Positions 1 to 11,341 are shown, counted from the first letter of the stretch. The stretch is DNA of 64,000 nt from Psychrobacter sp. PG1 (GCF_014897815.1 NZ_JABUZG010000055.1:98729-162728); one strand, 5' to 3'. Translations and numbers: made by a program. Notes: generated from the sequence alone by a model not told the origin.

Positions 1-358
1 GCATAGGAAAGACGCCTTGCAAGGTCTGAAAATGGATGAATGATGACAATGCAATCCATAGCGGACTCACGATCATGACAGCTAGCATGAGCAGTAGCAT
101 ATCGCCTTTTTCTAACCACAGATTCTGCGGTGTATAGACGCCTAGCCAGTCAACGATATTCCCAATCCAAGCAAATAGCATCGCTTCATAGATGCCAATG
201 CCCGCAGACAAAATCATAAATATCAATAGCCAGCCACGTAAACCGTTGGCACACGCCCACAAGAACTTTAGCATGCCATCACGGGGTGAAGGTAGCGGCA
301 TAGGGGTTTCAGGAAAGGCAGGGAGGCGAGTTTCAAAAAATCGAAATAGAGCATTCAT
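1..358 (-). CDS. ABC exporter (MsbA-like), N-terminal fragment
   Basis: This is the first 119 codons of a minus-strand gene that runs off the left edge. It starts at the ATG read from 356-358. The protein begins MNALFRFFETRLPAFPETP and shows two clear hydrophobic segments, roughly residues 43-65 and 88-108, as in the transmembrane half of type I ABC exporters that fuse permease and ATPase. The opening residues resemble what I recall of MsbA-like multidrug or lipid exporters in Moraxellaceae. The ATPase half lies outside the window, so substrate and exact family cannot be judged. Confidence 0.6.
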   Translation of the reverse strand, partial: MNALFRFFETRLPAFPETPMPLPSPRDGMLKFLWACANGLRGWLLIFMILSAGIGIYEAMLFAWIGNIVDWLGVYTPQNLWLEKGDMLLLMLAVMIVSPLWIALSSFIHFQTLQGVFPM

Positions 359-676
359 AGGCAGTCATAAAACATCAATAGCAGTACGCCAAAATCAACG
401 ACATTACTCGTTATTTTGAATCTTTACTTTTGTTATTAGGATTGAGTACTATTTTAGCAAACTTCCCAATCAGACCTGCATGCTAATTGTAAATTGACCG
501 CTAAAGAGCCACTTGTTACCAGTCGAATAAAAGCCAATAAATAGATTGCTGTGTAAGAAATACTTTGTTACATTCTATAGCTTTATCCTCATTGGCAGTT
601 CGCGCTTTATCTTCAGTATATGAATGATGAGCGAATAATACCCCCGTAAAGTGGCAGTTTAACAAGGTAATAGCTC
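359..676. other. Intergenic region, divergent promoters expected
   Basis: This 318-bp spacer separates the minus-strand ABC exporter gene from the plus-strand EamA-type transporter gene, so it should hold both promoters. It is AT-rich. I see no convincing paired -35/-10 elements, no RNA gene and no conserved repeat. Confidence 0.4.
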
Positions 677-1525
677 ATGATATATTTGACGATAGCGGTG
701 CTTTGTAGTGTCGCCGTTTCAGTATTGCTAAAAGTGTTACGACAGAAAAATATAGACATACGGCAGACCATCGCCGCAGGCTATCCGGTGGCTTTTCTGC
801 TGACGTGGTTTTTATTGAAGCCAGACGTCAGTGGCATGAATGCGCTTGGCGGTGCTTGGGCGATTATTATTGCGCTTGGTATCCTGCTTCCCGCCGTGTT
901 TATTGTCCTTGGAAGGGCGATTGAATCTGTAGGAATAGTAGCAACCGATGCGGCTCAGCGGCTATCATTGATTATTCCTATCGTCGCGGCTTTTTTATTG
1001 TTTGGTGAAGTACTGACCAGCACGCGAATATTTGGACTGTTATTAGGCTTTCTAGCACTCGGAGCGTTGATTTATCGTCCACAGCAGGGTCAGATTAGCA
1101 GACAAGCGAAGCATACACCGCTTTGGCTATTTGGCGTCTGGGCAGGCTATGGCATTATTGATATCTTGTTCAAGCAAGTTGCCAAGCAGGGCACTGCTTT
1201 TCCTCTTACATTATTTGTCAGTTTTGGTTTAGCAGGATTATTGCTGTTTATTTATTTGCTGATTACGCGGGTGCGCTGGCAGGGGAATGCGCTCGCAGCA
1301 GGATTGTTATTAGGTGCGCTCAATATGGGCAATATTTATGCTTATGTACGTGCGCATCAATTATTGTCCGAGTCGCCTAGCATCGTCTTTACCGGTATGA
1401 ATGTCGGTGTCATTGCAGTGGCAACCTTGATAGGGGTCGGTGTGTTTAAAGAGTCGCTTAACCGTATTAATGTCTTGGGTTTATTATTAGCCATTTGCTG
1501 TGTGGCAGTGCTGTTTTTAGCATAA
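677..1525 (+). CDS. EamA/DMT-family membrane transporter
   Basis: This is a 282-residue, very hydrophobic protein with about ten transmembrane segments in two similar halves, the usual size and layout of drug/metabolite transporters of the EamA type. The first helix starts at residue 2, and a short charged loop (LRQKNIDIRQ) follows it. A second-half helix pair begins near residue 150 (PLWLFGVWAGYGIIDILFK). The ATG at 677 follows an AAGGTAA ribosome-binding-like sequence. The family covers amino-acid, nucleotide-sugar and drug exporters, and nothing here points to a substrate. It appears to be a single-gene unit. Confidence 0.75.
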   Translation: MIYLTIAVLCSVAVSVLLKVLRQKNIDIRQTIAAGYPVAFLLTWFLLKPDVSGMNALGGAWAIIIALGILLPAVFIVLGRAIESVGIVATDAAQRLSLIIPIVAAFLLFGEVLTSTRIFGLLLGFLALGALIYRPQQGQISRQAKHTPLWLFGVWAGYGIIDILFKQVAKQGTAFPLTLFVSFGLAGLLLFIYLLITRVRWQGNALAAGLLLGALNMGNIYAYVRAHQLLSESPSIVFTGMNVGVIAVATLIGVGVFKESLNRINVLGLLLAICCVAVLFLA

Positions 1526-1605
1526 ACGTTCAGCCTAGTGAGTTCTCTCATAGGATAGGTGATAATTATTTTATCAACGCGTTAACTTATCAGATATAGG
1601 CACAA

Positions 1606-1715
1606 AGAGCGTCCTATGATAAGGTTGTCTACAAACAGTAAGGCTGATATAAGCCAATAAAAAGCGATTTACTTTGTGACACTTGACCTCAACCAATAAT
1701 AATAGGACGCACTCT
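1606..1715 (+). promoter_or_regulatory. Long-range stem covering the aldolase ribosome-binding site
   Basis: AGAGCGTCCTAT at 1606-1617 is complementary to ATAGGACG plus CTCT at 1702-1715, giving 8 bp, a two-base bulge and 4 bp. The downstream arm contains AGGAC, the only ribosome-binding-like sequence before the aldolase ATG at 1718. The pairing is visible in the sequence. That it controls translation is inference. Confidence 0.35.
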
Positions 1716-1717
1716 CA

Positions 1718-2620
1718 ATGGAATATCAAAACCAATATAACAAACAGCTACAACGTATTAAAAATGGTTCGGGATTTATCGCTGCCCTCGACCAGAGTGG
1801 CGGCAGCACGCCAAAAGCGTTAGAGAATTATGGTGTCACAGGCGATGATTATGACAACGATGAAGCCATGTTCGACCAAGTGCATGAGATGCGCGCGCGT
1901 ATCATGACTTGTGATGCTTTTGATAATGAGCGTGTGCTTGGGGCGATTTTGTTCAAAGATACTATGGAACGTGAGGTCAACGGCAAACCGACGGCCAATT
2001 ATCTATGGGAAGATAAAAATATTGTGCCATTTTTAAAAGTGGATAAGGGTTTGGCTGAGCAAATGAATGGCGTCCAAGTGATGCGTCCGATGCCAAACTT
2101 AGATTTGCTACTCGATAAAGCCAAAAACTATCCAGTCTTTGGTACCAAAATGCGCTCAGTAATTTATGAGCCGAATGTCGATGGCATTGAGCTGGTCGTG
2201 CAACAGCAATTCGATGTGGCGAAACAGATACTCTCAAAAGGTCTGATGCCAATCGTAGAGCCTGAAGTCGATATCAACAGTAGCAAAAAACATGAATGTG
2301 AAGTCATACTAAAGACCAGCATTTTGCACAACCTAGATCGTTTGACTGATGATCAGCAAGTGATGCTAAAACTGACCTTGCCAGAAGAAGCGGGTTTTTA
2401 CCAAGAGCTAATCGATCATCCAAAAGTGCTAAAAGTTGTGGCGTTATCGGGCGGCTATAGCCGTGGCGATGCTTGTGCCAAGCTTAAGCAAAACCCCGGT
2501 ATGATAGCCAGCTTCTCACGTGCCTTTACCGAAGGATTGAGCAAACAGCAAAGTGATGATGAGTTTGCTAATACTATCAACACATCCATCGAAGAGATTT
2601 ATGAGGCGTCGAAAGTTTAA
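1718..2620 (+). CDS. fda: Fructose-bisphosphate aldolase, class I
   Basis: This 300-residue protein cleaves fructose 1,6-bisphosphate to dihydroxyacetone phosphate and glyceraldehyde 3-phosphate through a Schiff base, without metal. It matches the short bacterial class I aldolases (Staphylococcus Fda type): the start GFIAALDQSGGSTPKAL, then VFGTKMRSVIY near residue 143, MPIVEPEVDI near 185, the LKLTLPEE lysine segment near 224 and VVALSGGYSRGDA near 243. Length is normal. The start is the ATG at 1718, preceded by AGGACGC. The gene is monocistronic, with a terminator at 2671-2708. Confidence 0.93.
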   Translation: MEYQNQYNKQLQRIKNGSGFIAALDQSGGSTPKALENYGVTGDDYDNDEAMFDQVHEMRARIMTCDAFDNERVLGAILFKDTMEREVNGKPTANYLWEDKNIVPFLKVDKGLAEQMNGVQVMRPMPNLDLLLDKAKNYPVFGTKMRSVIYEPNVDGIELVVQQQFDVAKQILSKGLMPIVEPEVDINSSKKHECEVILKTSILHNLDRLTDDQQVMLKLTLPEEAGFYQELIDHPKVLKVVALSGGYSRGDACAKLKQNPGMIASFSRAFTEGLSKQQSDDEFANTINTSIEEIYEASKV

Positions 2621-2670
2621 CAACTGTATTTCAACAAATAGAGTTTAAAAGCTATAATTTGTACTCACCA

Positions 2671-2708
2671 AAATCCCAACAGATAAAAGATCTGTTGGGA
2701 TTTTTTTG
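2671..2708 (+). terminator. Rho-independent terminator after fda
   Basis: AAATCCCAACAGAT (2671-2684) and its exact complement (2690-2703) form a 14-bp stem with a five-base loop, followed by a T run. It ends the fda transcript. Confidence 0.9.
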
Positions 2709-2803
2709 TTTATTTGTATTGATTTAGTATCGTTTTCAATTTATTATTAGAGAAATTAAGTTCACTTCTATATTGATCTACCGTTAACCTAAATGGATAT
2801 GTA

Positions 2804-4135
2804 TTGATGAATAAACGCTATCTAAGTTTGGCTTTGGCTTCTATGTTGGCACTTTATGGCTGCGGTGGTGGTAGTGATGGCGGTAATAAAAATAGTGGTG
2901 GTACGCCAGAGACGCCAGTCATACCAACTACTAAACCAGATAAGATTGAACCACAGGTGCCAGATGTCACCTTTTCTAACGAAATGGCGGCTGAAGAAGG
3001 CGAGGACGTCGATCAGTACATTCGCGCACCTGCTAGGTTAAATAACGAAACTGGGAAAATGTATAAGGTTTTGCCAATTTCTGGGACTCACCTTGGAAAC
3101 CTATATAATGCTGACAGTATTGAAACTACTAGGATTTTTTACCCTGAAAGCGATAGCTATGTGACTGTCAACAAAGGCAATCTTGCTACCATGGCCTCTT
3201 TTGAAGATTTGCTACAAGATAAAAACCCAAGTCTACCTGATATTTTCAACATGCTATCTGGAAATCTTGTAGACACCAGTAGTAATAGCTACAAGCTCTA
3301 TAAAGGTAAACGTGAAGCTGAGTTTCTTCGCTATACGTGTTCTCGAGCGTTAACGCTTGGTGAGCAAGAGCTATCAATGCAGTCTCAGGATTTATCAAAT
3401 TTTATCAATCATTTGAACAACAATACTTTTTGTAAAGAGGATACGGCAGTACTGGCAGCCAACTTACCTGAGGATAAAAGTAAGGCTTTGAAAGCTCTGG
3501 GTGTAACTATTGAACCCTATCTCACTCAAGAAATAGCGTGGGGGAAGACAATGGCATGGATTGGCGTGGCTTATAGTGATGACGTCCTTGGCACTACGAG
3601 CTCAGTACAGCAAATTATTGATGAACTATCTCGCAAAGGTATTCACCATATTGGTTTACTCAGTGCGATGGGAGGCACTAACGACAAAGTTATGCTGAGT
3701 TCTCTGACAGAAGTAGATGTTGTTTTGGGTAATTTGGATGCTTCAGCAAATGAGACAGATTTTTCAGAACTGAAGTCCAACTTAAATCAAAAACTGGATA
3801 GTTATAAGTTTGAAACAATGAATAGAGGCGGACAGAAAGTATGTATGAGTTACAACAGCAACAAAATATTGACGTCAAGCTCCTATGAGGCTGAGACAAA
3901 TATCAAAGGTGAAGTAACACAGTGCGAAGGTTCTGCATACCTCTATATAGATAAACCTGATATTCGCTATAATGAGGAAGTTTATTCTTACGCAGAGTTT
4001 TATGAGTACATAAAAGGACTCAATAATGCCCTAGATAATTTTGGCAGTGACAAAGAGTTTTACATTGTTTCTAAGCTAGAATCTGGAGGTATTGATGAAA
4101 TCCGAAAAATTGAGAAAAAATATTCACTGAATTGA
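2804..4135 (+). CDS. Lipoprotein resembling a degenerate 5'-nucleotidase (metallophosphatase) domain
   Basis: This 443-residue protein has a lipoprotein signal peptide (cysteine 20, preceded by LALYG) and a Gly/Asn-rich linker to about residue 40. From residue 85 to 315 it follows the order of UshA-type 5'-nucleotidase motifs, but the metal ligands are replaced. VLPISGTHLG stands where the D-x-H motif belongs (89-98), SGNLVDT replaces GD (152-158), LGEQEL replaces GNHEF (185-190), LLSAMGG replaces SH-x-G (285-291) and VVLGNLDA replaces GGHSH (306-313). Surrounding structural segments such as the DAxxLN and PYLTQEI equivalents look preserved. The usual C-terminal substrate domain is missing or unrecognisable. 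It is probably a membrane-anchored, non-catalytic binding protein. The homology rests on pattern reading, so confidence is moderate. Confidence 0.6.
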   Translation: MMNKRYLSLALASMLALYGCGGGSDGGNKNSGGTPETPVIPTTKPDKIEPQVPDVTFSNEMAAEEGEDVDQYIRAPARLNNETGKMYKVLPISGTHLGNLYNADSIETTRIFYPESDSYVTVNKGNLATMASFEDLLQDKNPSLPDIFNMLSGNLVDTSSNSYKLYKGKREAEFLRYTCSRALTLGEQELSMQSQDLSNFINHLNNNTFCKEDTAVLAANLPEDKSKALKALGVTIEPYLTQEIAWGKTMAWIGVAYSDDVLGTTSSVQQIIDELSRKGIHHIGLLSAMGGTNDKVMLSSLTEVDVVLGNLDASANETDFSELKSNLNQKLDSYKFETMNRGGQKVCMSYNSNKILTSSSYEAETNIKGEVTQCEGSAYLYIDKPDIRYNEEVYSYAEFYEYIKGLNNALDNFGSDKEFYIVSKLESGGIDEIRKIEKKYSLN

Positions 4136-4170
4136 GTATTTAATTTTTAAAGATGTTAAGAGCTATTTTA

Positions 4171-4209
4171 AAAAAAGCTCGAACCTGATTATCAGGTTTG
4201 AGCTTTTTT
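4171..4209. terminator. Bidirectional terminator between lipoprotein gene and thiC
   Basis: AAAAAAGCTCGAACCTGA and TCAGGTTTGAGCTTTTTT form a 12-bp GC-containing stem (one G-T pair) flanked by A and T runs. It can therefore act in both directions, ending the upstream lipoprotein transcript and the convergent thiC transcript. Confidence 0.85.
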
Positions 4210-4314
4210 GATGCGCTGCTATATAGGTTACCTACATCTCTCTATATAACTGACATCCTTCGCTAATATATTTATCACTTCAATCAAATGATTCATATCT
4301 GTTAAGTCATCTAT

Positions 4315-6288
<1,974 letters not shown>

Positions 6289-6291
6289 TCA

Positions 6292-6337
6292 TGAGCATTA
6301 GCCTACGACCAAAAAACATAGTCGCGGATGATGCTCA
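6292..6337 (-). promoter_or_regulatory. Possible expression-platform hairpin in the thiC leader
   Basis: Between the riboswitch core and thiC, TGAGCAT and ATGCTCA (6331-6337 and 6292-6298) pair around an inner CGAC/GTCG stem with a T6 loop. It may be part of the switch's expression platform, but I cannot identify the alternative pairing. The assignment is inference. Confidence 0.3.
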
Positions 6338-6463
6338 TCAAACGTTGGACGCAGCTTTATATCAGTCTTCACTACTTAATAGTACATCACGCATACTAAG
6401 GTAGTAATGAGGATTAAAAAGGCATTTCTGCACGTCCTTTGCCATAAATAACAAAGTGCTTAA

Positions 6464-6591
6464 GACTTCCCTGCGTCGGTACTAACCGCATCAGGTTCGG
6501 CGGGTGATCTCTCAGCGAATGTATAAAGGCAACTACTTTAATAAAGCAAGTTTAGTAAAGCGAGCCGATAATACACCGCACCCCGAGTCTG
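6464..6591 (-). promoter_or_regulatory. TPP (THI-box) riboswitch upstream of thiC
   Basis: On the minus strand the segment starts GACTCGGGGTGC (about 6579-6590). It contains the conserved CTGAGAGATCACCCGC box and then CCGAACCTGATGCGGTTAG, ending GACGCAGGGAAGTC near 6464. These are the hallmark sequences of the thiamine-pyrophosphate aptamer. The outer AGACT/AGTCT ends can pair as P1. The arm between the two conserved parts is a long AT-rich P3-like insert. About 260 bases separate the aptamer from the thiC start. Confidence 0.95.
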
Positions 6592-6795
6592 TCAGTGTTG
6601 TAAATCACATCAATATTAACAAAGTTCTGCAATGAGGGCTAATGATATTTAGATGAAAATATCAGGCGTTGAGTTTGAGGTTCGATGTTTTTATGAGAAC
6701 GACTCTAGAGTACCAGTGATTGAAATCACTTGATATTACTGAGCTGTAGATAGCTTATCTAAATATTATGTAAAGCGAATGAAAGATTGCAGAGG

Positions 6796-6817
6796 TTGTC
6801 ATTAAACTGTCATAAAG
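6796..6817 (+). promoter_or_regulatory. Pho box upstream of pstS
   Basis: TTGTCATTAAACTGTCATAAAG contains two copies of the seven-base PhoB half-site (TTGTCAT at 6796, CTGTCAT at 6807) spaced 11 bases apart, each followed by an A/T-rich spacer. This matches the known PhoB box closely. A weak -10 (AAGATA, about 6825-6830) lies one turn downstream. The pst operon is therefore expected to be induced by phosphate starvation. Confidence 0.85.
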
Positions 6818-6887
6818 ATTTGGCAAGATAGCACGCATGTCACAAACAATGCTTTTTTGTATCGTTGTTAAACTTTAGGAGTCCTAC

Positions 6888-8051
6888 ATGCGTTATTCGT
6901 TATTAGCAGTGGCCGTTAGTTGTACATTAGTGCTTACGGCATGTAATAAATCGACTGAAACGACAGAGCCAGCTGCGGATAGCAGTAGCGCTGTCACCAC
7001 CACTGAAGCAACTACTCAGACAGCATCTGCTTCTGCAGCAGGTTTTAAATCTGCTGAGAATATCGCTATGAATATCACGGGTGCAGGGGCATCGTTCCCG
7101 CAGCCTATCTATGCTAAATGGTCTTACGACTATAACGCTGCTACCGGTGGTCAAGTCAATTACCAGTCGATTGGCTCTTCTGGTGGTATCAAACAAATCG
7201 AATCAAAGACAGTCGATTTTGGGGCGTCTGACGCGCCGATGACGCCTGAAGAGCTAGACGCAGCAGGCTTGATTCAGTTTCCGACGGTTATCGGTGGCGT
7301 CGTGCCAATCGTCAACATCGATGGTGTTGAGCCGGGCGCGTTGAAATTAGACGGTGCAATGTTGGCAGACATCTATTTGGGTAAAATCAGTAATTGGAAT
7401 GACCCTGCTATCAAAGCCATGAACCCAGATTTGACCTTGCCTGATGCCGCTATTACGACAGTATTCCGCTCAGACGGTTCAGGGACAACGTTTAACTTTA
7501 CGGATTATCTTGCCAAAGTCTCGCCAGACTGGAAAGACACAGTTGGTGTTGATAAAACAGTCAAATGGCCAACGTCTGCGACTGGTGCGGGCGGTAAAGG
7601 TAACGAAGGGGTTTCAAGCTACGTCAACCGTATGAAAAACTCTATCGGTTATGTGGAATATGCTTACGCTAAGCAAAACAACATGTCACATACTGCATTG
7701 AAAAACGCTGCTGGCAACGTCGTTCAGCCATCTGCTGAGACATTTGCTGCGGCAGGTGATATCGACTGGTCAAAACAAGCAGGCTTTTATAAAGTCATCA
7801 CCAACTCTGAGACTGAGCAAGCATGGCCGATCGCTGCTGCGACCTTTATCCTAGTACATAAGCAACCAGAGAATCCTCAGCAAGTGGCTGGCGTGTTGAA
7901 CTTCTTTGATTGGGCTTATACCCAAGGCGACGATGATGCCATGGCACTCGATTACGTACCATTCTCTGATGCAGCAGTTGCATTATTCAAAGATAAATGG
8001 AATGAAGTGAAGGGCAGTGATGGACAGCCTGTTTATAAGCCTGCTCAGTAA
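6888..8051 (+). CDS. pstS: Phosphate ABC transporter, periplasmic binding lipoprotein PstS
   Basis: PstS binds inorganic phosphate in the periplasm and hands it to PstCAB. The 387-residue protein has a lipoprotein signal peptide (LVLTAC, cysteine 19) and a Ser/Thr-rich linker to about residue 55. The PstS fold begins at ITGAGASFPQPIYAKW. Phosphate-contact segments are visible: GASFPQP, GSSGGIKQ, FGASDAP and RSDGSGTT. The ATG at 6888 has TAGGAG upstream. The lipid anchor is unlike the soluble PstS of E. coli. A terminator-like hairpin follows directly, so PstS may be made in excess over the permease. Confidence 0.96.
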   Translation: MRYSLLAVAVSCTLVLTACNKSTETTEPAADSSSAVTTTEATTQTASASAAGFKSAENIAMNITGAGASFPQPIYAKWSYDYNAATGGQVNYQSIGSSGGIKQIESKTVDFGASDAPMTPEELDAAGLIQFPTVIGGVVPIVNIDGVEPGALKLDGAMLADIYLGKISNWNDPAIKAMNPDLTLPDAAITTVFRSDGSGTTFNFTDYLAKVSPDWKDTVGVDKTVKWPTSATGAGGKGNEGVSSYVNRMKNSIGYVEYAYAKQNNMSHTALKNAAGNVVQPSAETFAAAGDIDWSKQAGFYKVITNSETEQAWPIAAATFILVHKQPENPQQVAGVLNFFDWAYTQGDDDAMALDYVPFSDAAVALFKDKWNEVKGSDGQPVYKPAQ

Positions 8052-8113
8052 TCTGTTTCTGCTAAATATTCTTTAATACCTTGTCAGTGCCTTACTAGTA
8101 CCTTTCGAGTTAT

Positions 8114-8155
8114 CCTCTCGAATAACTATTCTCCGGTAGTTATTTGAGAGGTTTT
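8114..8155 (+). terminator. Intercistronic terminator-like hairpin between pstS and pstC
   Basis: CCTCTCGAATAACTA (8114-8128) pairs with TAGTTATTTGAGAGG (8137-8151) over 15 bp with one G-T pair and an eight-base loop, followed by TTTTATC. It lies inside the pst operon and probably causes partial termination or protects the pstS mRNA 3' end. Confidence 0.7.
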
Positions 8156-8247
8156 ATCACAGCAAATTTGATGACAAGTTTGTTGTGATAAAACCGAATG
8201 AATGCTTCTACTATTTTGACTTGATCCTATTTAATGCTGAGACACTT

Positions 8248-9201
8248 ATGAATGATTTAAGGTCCCAACTGGCTAAACAAAAGCGCTATGACTTATTGTT
8301 TGTGAATGCCACCAAGGCTTTTGCCATATTAGTACTCTTATCGTTGGGCGGCATTTTAGTCTCCTTGATCATTGGAGCGTGGCCGAGCATTCAAACATTT
8401 GGTCTTGGATTTTATACCAGTAATAATTGGGATACGGTCGCCAATGAATACGGGGCGCTAGCACCTATCTATGGTACGTTGGTGACATCCTTTATCGCGA
8501 TTTTGATTGCAGTACCAATCAGTTTTGGCATTGCCATATTTTTGACCGAGATGTGCCCAACGTTCCTCAAAAAACCGCTCGGTATCGCCATTGAGTTATT
8601 GGCTGGTATCCCCTCTATCATTTACGGTATGTGGGGTTTGTTTGTCTTTGCGCCTTTCTTCGGCGATCACATTCAGCCTTGGTTCATTGAACACGTCGGT
8701 CCACTACCCATCATTGGCAAGCTATTTGCGGGCGCGCCAATGGGATTGGGCATGTTTACCGCCTCGCTGGTACTGGCCATCATGATTATTCCATTTATCG
8801 CCGCCACCATGCGCGATGTTTTTTCGGTCGTGCCAGACCTGCTTAAAGAATCAGCCTATGGCATGGGCGCAACGACGTGGGAAGTCATGTTCAAGATCAT
8901 TTTGCCGTATACCAAAGCTGGCGTGGTTGGTGGTGTGATCTTAGGACTGGGTCGGGCATTGGGTGAGACGATGGCAGTGACTTTCTTGATTGGTAATGCC
9001 TTTAACATCAGTCCGAGTTTATTTACCTCTGGTGTCACCATTACCTCAGCATTGGCTAACGAGTTTGCCGAAGCGTCGAGTGAGCTACATTTGGCTTCCT
9101 TATTACATTTAGGCTTAATCTTATTTGTCATCACCTTCATTGTGCTATCTCTAGCAAAACTCATGCTCATGCGCATGGATCACAAGGCAGGCAATCGGTA
9201 G
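8248..9201 (+). CDS. pstC: Phosphate ABC transporter permease PstC
   Basis: PstC is one of the two inner-membrane permeases of the high-affinity phosphate importer. From the ATG at 8248 the protein is 317 residues ([10 protein letters not shown]...), with six hydrophobic segments. The EAA-type cytoplasmic loop reads [20 protein letters not shown], and [13 protein letters not shown] follows. An upstream GTG at 8185 is in frame but adds residues that look unlike PstC, so I prefer 8248. It lies 196 bases after pstS, beyond the hairpin, and 91 bases before pstA. Confidence 0.94.
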   Translation: MNDLRSQLAKQKRYDLLFVNATKAFAILVLLSLGGILVSLIIGAWPSIQTFGLGFYTSNNWDTVANEYGALAPIYGTLVTSFIAILIAVPISFGIAIFLTEMCPTFLKKPLGIAIELLAGIPSIIYGMWGLFVFAPFFGDHIQPWFIEHVGPLPIIGKLFAGAPMGLGMFTASLVLAIMIIPFIAATMRDVFSVVPDLLKESAYGMGATTWEVMFKIILPYTKAGVVGGVILGLGRALGETMAVTFLIGNAFNISPSLFTSGVTITSALANEFAEASSELHLASLLHLGLILFVITFIVLSLAKLMLMRMDHKAGNR

Positions 9202-9292
9202 TCGTTTGACAATCTCGATAGGTCTTTTACGGATTTATTGGACATCAATAAACATTGATAGATATTGATAAAAGATATGGGAAATAAATAGT

Positions 9293-10198
9293 ATGGCTGC
9301 TAACAATGCGATCAATGCACCACTACCGACTCAGCCAAACAGCGCTAGCCGCTACAACCAAAGTCTTTATAACAAGCGCCGTTTGACCAACAAGTTAGGT
9401 CTAGGCTTTGCCATGTCGGCGATGGTTTTTGGACTATTTTGGTTGTTTTGGATATTGTTGACGCTCTTTGTTGAAGGCTTTCAAGGTATTGTGCAGCTGC
9501 CTATTTTTACTGCTGATACACCGCCACCGATGAGTGCGGGCGGGCTGCGTAACGCCATTGTCGGTTCAGTAATGCTTGCGTTTTCAGGATTGTTCATCGG
9601 TGCGCCTATTGGTCTTATGACCGGTATTTATTTATCCGAGTTCGCTCAGGGCAGTATGCTTGGCAAGGTAACGCGTTTCTTAAATGATATTTTGTTATCC
9701 GCACCCTCGATTGTCATCGGTCTCTTTATTTATGCATTGATGGTAAAAGGTCAAAGTTTCTCTGGTTGGGCAGGCGCGTTAGCATTAGCATTAATCGTTA
9801 TTCCTGTGGTCGTGCGTACCACTGAGAATATGCTCAATCTGGTTCCTAATAGCATTCGTGAAGCGGCTTACGCACTTGGCACACCCAAGTGGAAAATGGT
9901 GACTCAAGTAACGATTAAGGCAGCGAGAGCAGGACTGACCACTGGGGTGTTACTGGCATTTGCTCGAATCACTGGTGAGACAGCACCGTTGCTATTTACG
10001 GCGCTTAACAACCAATATTTCAGTACCGATATGGGCCAGCCTATTGCCAACTTACCCAATACCATCTATCAGTTTGCGATGAGTCCTTATGATAACTGGC
10101 ATACCTTAGCGTGGGCGGCAGCGTTGCTAATCACGACCTCTGTCTTGGTATTAAACATTTTGGCAAGGTTCATCGGTAGTAGAGGTCAGGCTAAATAA
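9293..10198 (+). CDS. pstA: Phosphate ABC transporter permease PstA
   Basis: PstA pairs with PstC to form the phosphate channel. The 301-residue protein has a polar N-terminus of about 40 residues, then six membrane segments. The cytoplasmic EAA loop reads REAAYALGTPKWKMVTQVTI, followed by FARITGETAPLLFTAL, both typical of PstA. The ATG at 9293 follows GGGAAATAAATAGT, a reasonable ribosome-binding site. It sits in the pst operon between pstC and pstB. Confidence 0.95.
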   Translation: MAANNAINAPLPTQPNSASRYNQSLYNKRRLTNKLGLGFAMSAMVFGLFWLFWILLTLFVEGFQGIVQLPIFTADTPPPMSAGGLRNAIVGSVMLAFSGLFIGAPIGLMTGIYLSEFAQGSMLGKVTRFLNDILLSAPSIVIGLFIYALMVKGQSFSGWAGALALALIVIPVVVRTTENMLNLVPNSIREAAYALGTPKWKMVTQVTIKAARAGLTTGVLLAFARITGETAPLLFTALNNQYFSTDMGQPIANLPNTIYQFAMSPYDNWHTLAWAAALLITTSVLVLNILARFIGSRGQAK

Positions 10199-10283
10199 AG
10201 GCTGATGGTAAATTAAGGCTTGTCCTAGATTACCTCGAGCATTTACTTCCATTTATATTCATTGAGCTGGATTGGAACATATT

Positions 10284-11222
10284 ATGAATGACGTCATGAG
10301 CAAAATCCGTACAAAAAAGCCTGTCGATAAATTCAATGCGGCAGATAAATTTAATCCAACAACAGACAGTTTATTAAACAGACCGATGTCGACGGCAGCA
10401 CAAATGGAGCAGCCAGATATTGCCAGCCTAACCAAACAGACGCTTCATGATATTCCCAAAAACATGCCTGCAGCAAAAATGCAAATTCGGGATCTGAATT
10501 TTTATTATGGTGACTTTCAGGCGCTAAAAAACATCAATATCGATATTCCTGATAAAAAAGTCACTGCTTTCATTGGTCCTTCAGGTTGCGGCAAATCGAC
10601 GCTATTACGTACCTTTAATCGGATGTATGACTTATATCCGGGTATGCGGGCAGAAGGCAATATTAATCTTGATGGCAACAATATCTTGGGCAAAGATGTC
10701 GATGTCAATTTGCTACGCGCCCAAGTCGGTATGGTTTTTCAGAAGCCAACCCCATTCCCGATGTCAATCTATGACAATGTCGCCTTTGGAGTACGCCTTT
10801 ATGAAAAGTTGAGCAAGGCTGAGCTGGACAATCGGGTAGAGTGGGCACTCAAAAAATCCGCATTATGGCCAGAAGTGAAAGACAAGCTAAAAGCATCAGG
10901 GCTTTCGTTGTCAGGCGGTCAGCAGCAACGTTTGTGTATTGCGCGTAGCGTCGCGACCAAGCCTGAAGTATTGCTGCTTGATGAGCCGACATCAGCGCTT
11001 GACCCTATCTCGACAGGTGCTATCGAAGATTTGATTGAAGACTTAAAACAGGATTACACCATTGCCATTGTTACGCATAACATGCAACAGGCTGCACGGG
11101 TGTCAGATTACACCGTCTATATGTACTTAGGCGATATGATTGAGATGGGCGAGACCGACCAGATATTTACCAAGCCTGCCCAAACCGCGACGGAAGACTA
11201 TATTACGGGTCGTTATGGCTAA
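10284..11222 (+). CDS. pstB: Phosphate ABC transporter ATPase PstB
   Basis: PstB hydrolyses ATP to drive phosphate import. From the ATG at 10284 it has 312 residues, about 55 more than E. coli PstB because of a polar N-terminal extension of about 60 residues before [20 protein letters not shown]. Walker A is GPSGCGKST, the signature is [14 protein letters not shown] and Walker B is [13 protein letters not shown], followed by the switch histidine in [12 protein letters not shown]. An in-frame TTG at 10272 is less likely as the start. Confidence 0.96.
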   Translation: MNDVMSKIRTKKPVDKFNAADKFNPTTDSLLNRPMSTAAQMEQPDIASLTKQTLHDIPKNMPAAKMQIRDLNFYYGDFQALKNINIDIPDKKVTAFIGPSGCGKSTLLRTFNRMYDLYPGMRAEGNINLDGNNILGKDVDVNLLRAQVGMVFQKPTPFPMSIYDNVAFGVRLYEKLSKAELDNRVEWALKKSALWPEVKDKLKASGLSLSGGQQQRLCIARSVATKPEVLLLDEPTSALDPISTGAIEDLIEDLKQDYTIAIVTHNMQQAARVSDYTVYMYLGDMIEMGETDQIFTKPAQTATEDYITGRYG

Positions 11223-11341
11223 CATCGCGGTCTGAGCAAGGACGACGTGCTCGATACGTTCAATAAGATATCGTGAGCCAATCTGTTCGACTCAACAGCC
11301 ACACCGCGCTACCAAAATATGGATTTTAGGGAATACCTCTT

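Noticed and set aside
192..419. 75-codon ORF on the plus strand at the left edge
   Set aside because: It is antisense to the ABC exporter gene, whose frame shows clear membrane segments and a family-like start.
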